Assembly: GCA_910578085.1 (NCBI GenBank)
Contig: CAJTPM010000060.1
Location: forward strand, 1-14,497
DNA: 14,497 nucleotides
Source of the DNA: an uncultured Lachnospiraceae bacterium
GTDB lineage: Bacteria > Bacillota > Clostridia > Lachnospirales > Lachnospiraceae
Reading direction: 5' to 3'
Part shown: piece by piece, positions 14,481 through 14,497 of the stretch
Layout of the letters: each line of letters begins with the position of its first letter
Numbering within the stretch: the stretch's first letter is position 1
Notes under the pieces: generated by a model
The model's input: only the letters and a program-made list of their open reading frames with translations
Told to the model about the DNA's origin: nothing
Database searches by the model: none
Made by a program: the position numbers and the translations under genes

Positions 14481-14497
14481 TATACTGATAGAGGTTA

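Overview
The window looks like part of a nested, mosaic integrative and conjugative element (ICE) of the Tn1549/clostridial CTn type, from a Gram-positive gut anaerobe (class Clostridia, for example Lachnospiraceae or Oscillospiraceae). This rests on gene content recognised by eye: a large TnpX/TndX-type serine recombinase, PC4/YdbC, transposon-transfer-assisting (TTRAP) and cysteine-rich VLP proteins, DUF4316/YodL domains and a MobP-like relaxase with MobC. Strong AGGAGG-like ribosome binding sites and tightly overlapping genes fit the same group. No rRNA, tRNA or CRISPR array was seen, and no gene-free stretch exceeds about 250 bases.

Bases 1-2960 are visibly more AT-rich than what follows. 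They read as the right-end module of one element: a 5'-truncated ParB gene, a YdbC/PC4 ssDNA-binding protein, a small basic protein and a large serine recombinase. The recombinase frame runs directly into the middle of a topoisomerase III gene (topB). That gene begins abruptly at its conserved acidic motif TDAGREGELI and continues GC-rich to 4744. The simplest reading is that the recombinase's own element inserted into topB of a resident ICE, with the right attachment junction near 2954-2965.

Bases 4745-11668 form a plus-strand operon of the resident ICE. It holds a 1723-residue polyvalent protein (ArdA-like, then ArdC-like with a zincin HExxH site, then several accessory domains, YodL and DUF4316), a 317-residue protein with a similar basic tail, a TTRAP protein and a cysteine-rich VLP protein. 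A strong, probably bidirectional terminator at 11796-11841 separates it from the converging minus-strand mobilization operon: mobC, the relaxase and an 85-residue unknown protein. Beyond the mobC leader lies a minus-strand XRE-family regulator with its own terminator. A good sigma-70-like promoter pointing out of the window lies upstream of it.

The most unusual structure is an inverted duplication of a leader or candidate oriT. One copy (4749-4850, plus) precedes the polyvalent operon and the other (13772-13863, minus) precedes mobC. The copies share a 36-bp block, a 30-bp block and a 12-bp block around the ribosome binding site. Between the first two blocks each copy has its own hairpin, with a different sequence but a preserved stem. 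The polyvalent-gene copy also carries an extra GC-rich hairpin. Together these suggest coordinated control, or two oppositely oriented transfer-origin-like sites. In a plausible working model the relaxase and MobC start transfer at oriT, topoisomerase III helps process DNA, and the polyvalent protein defends the incoming DNA from restriction.
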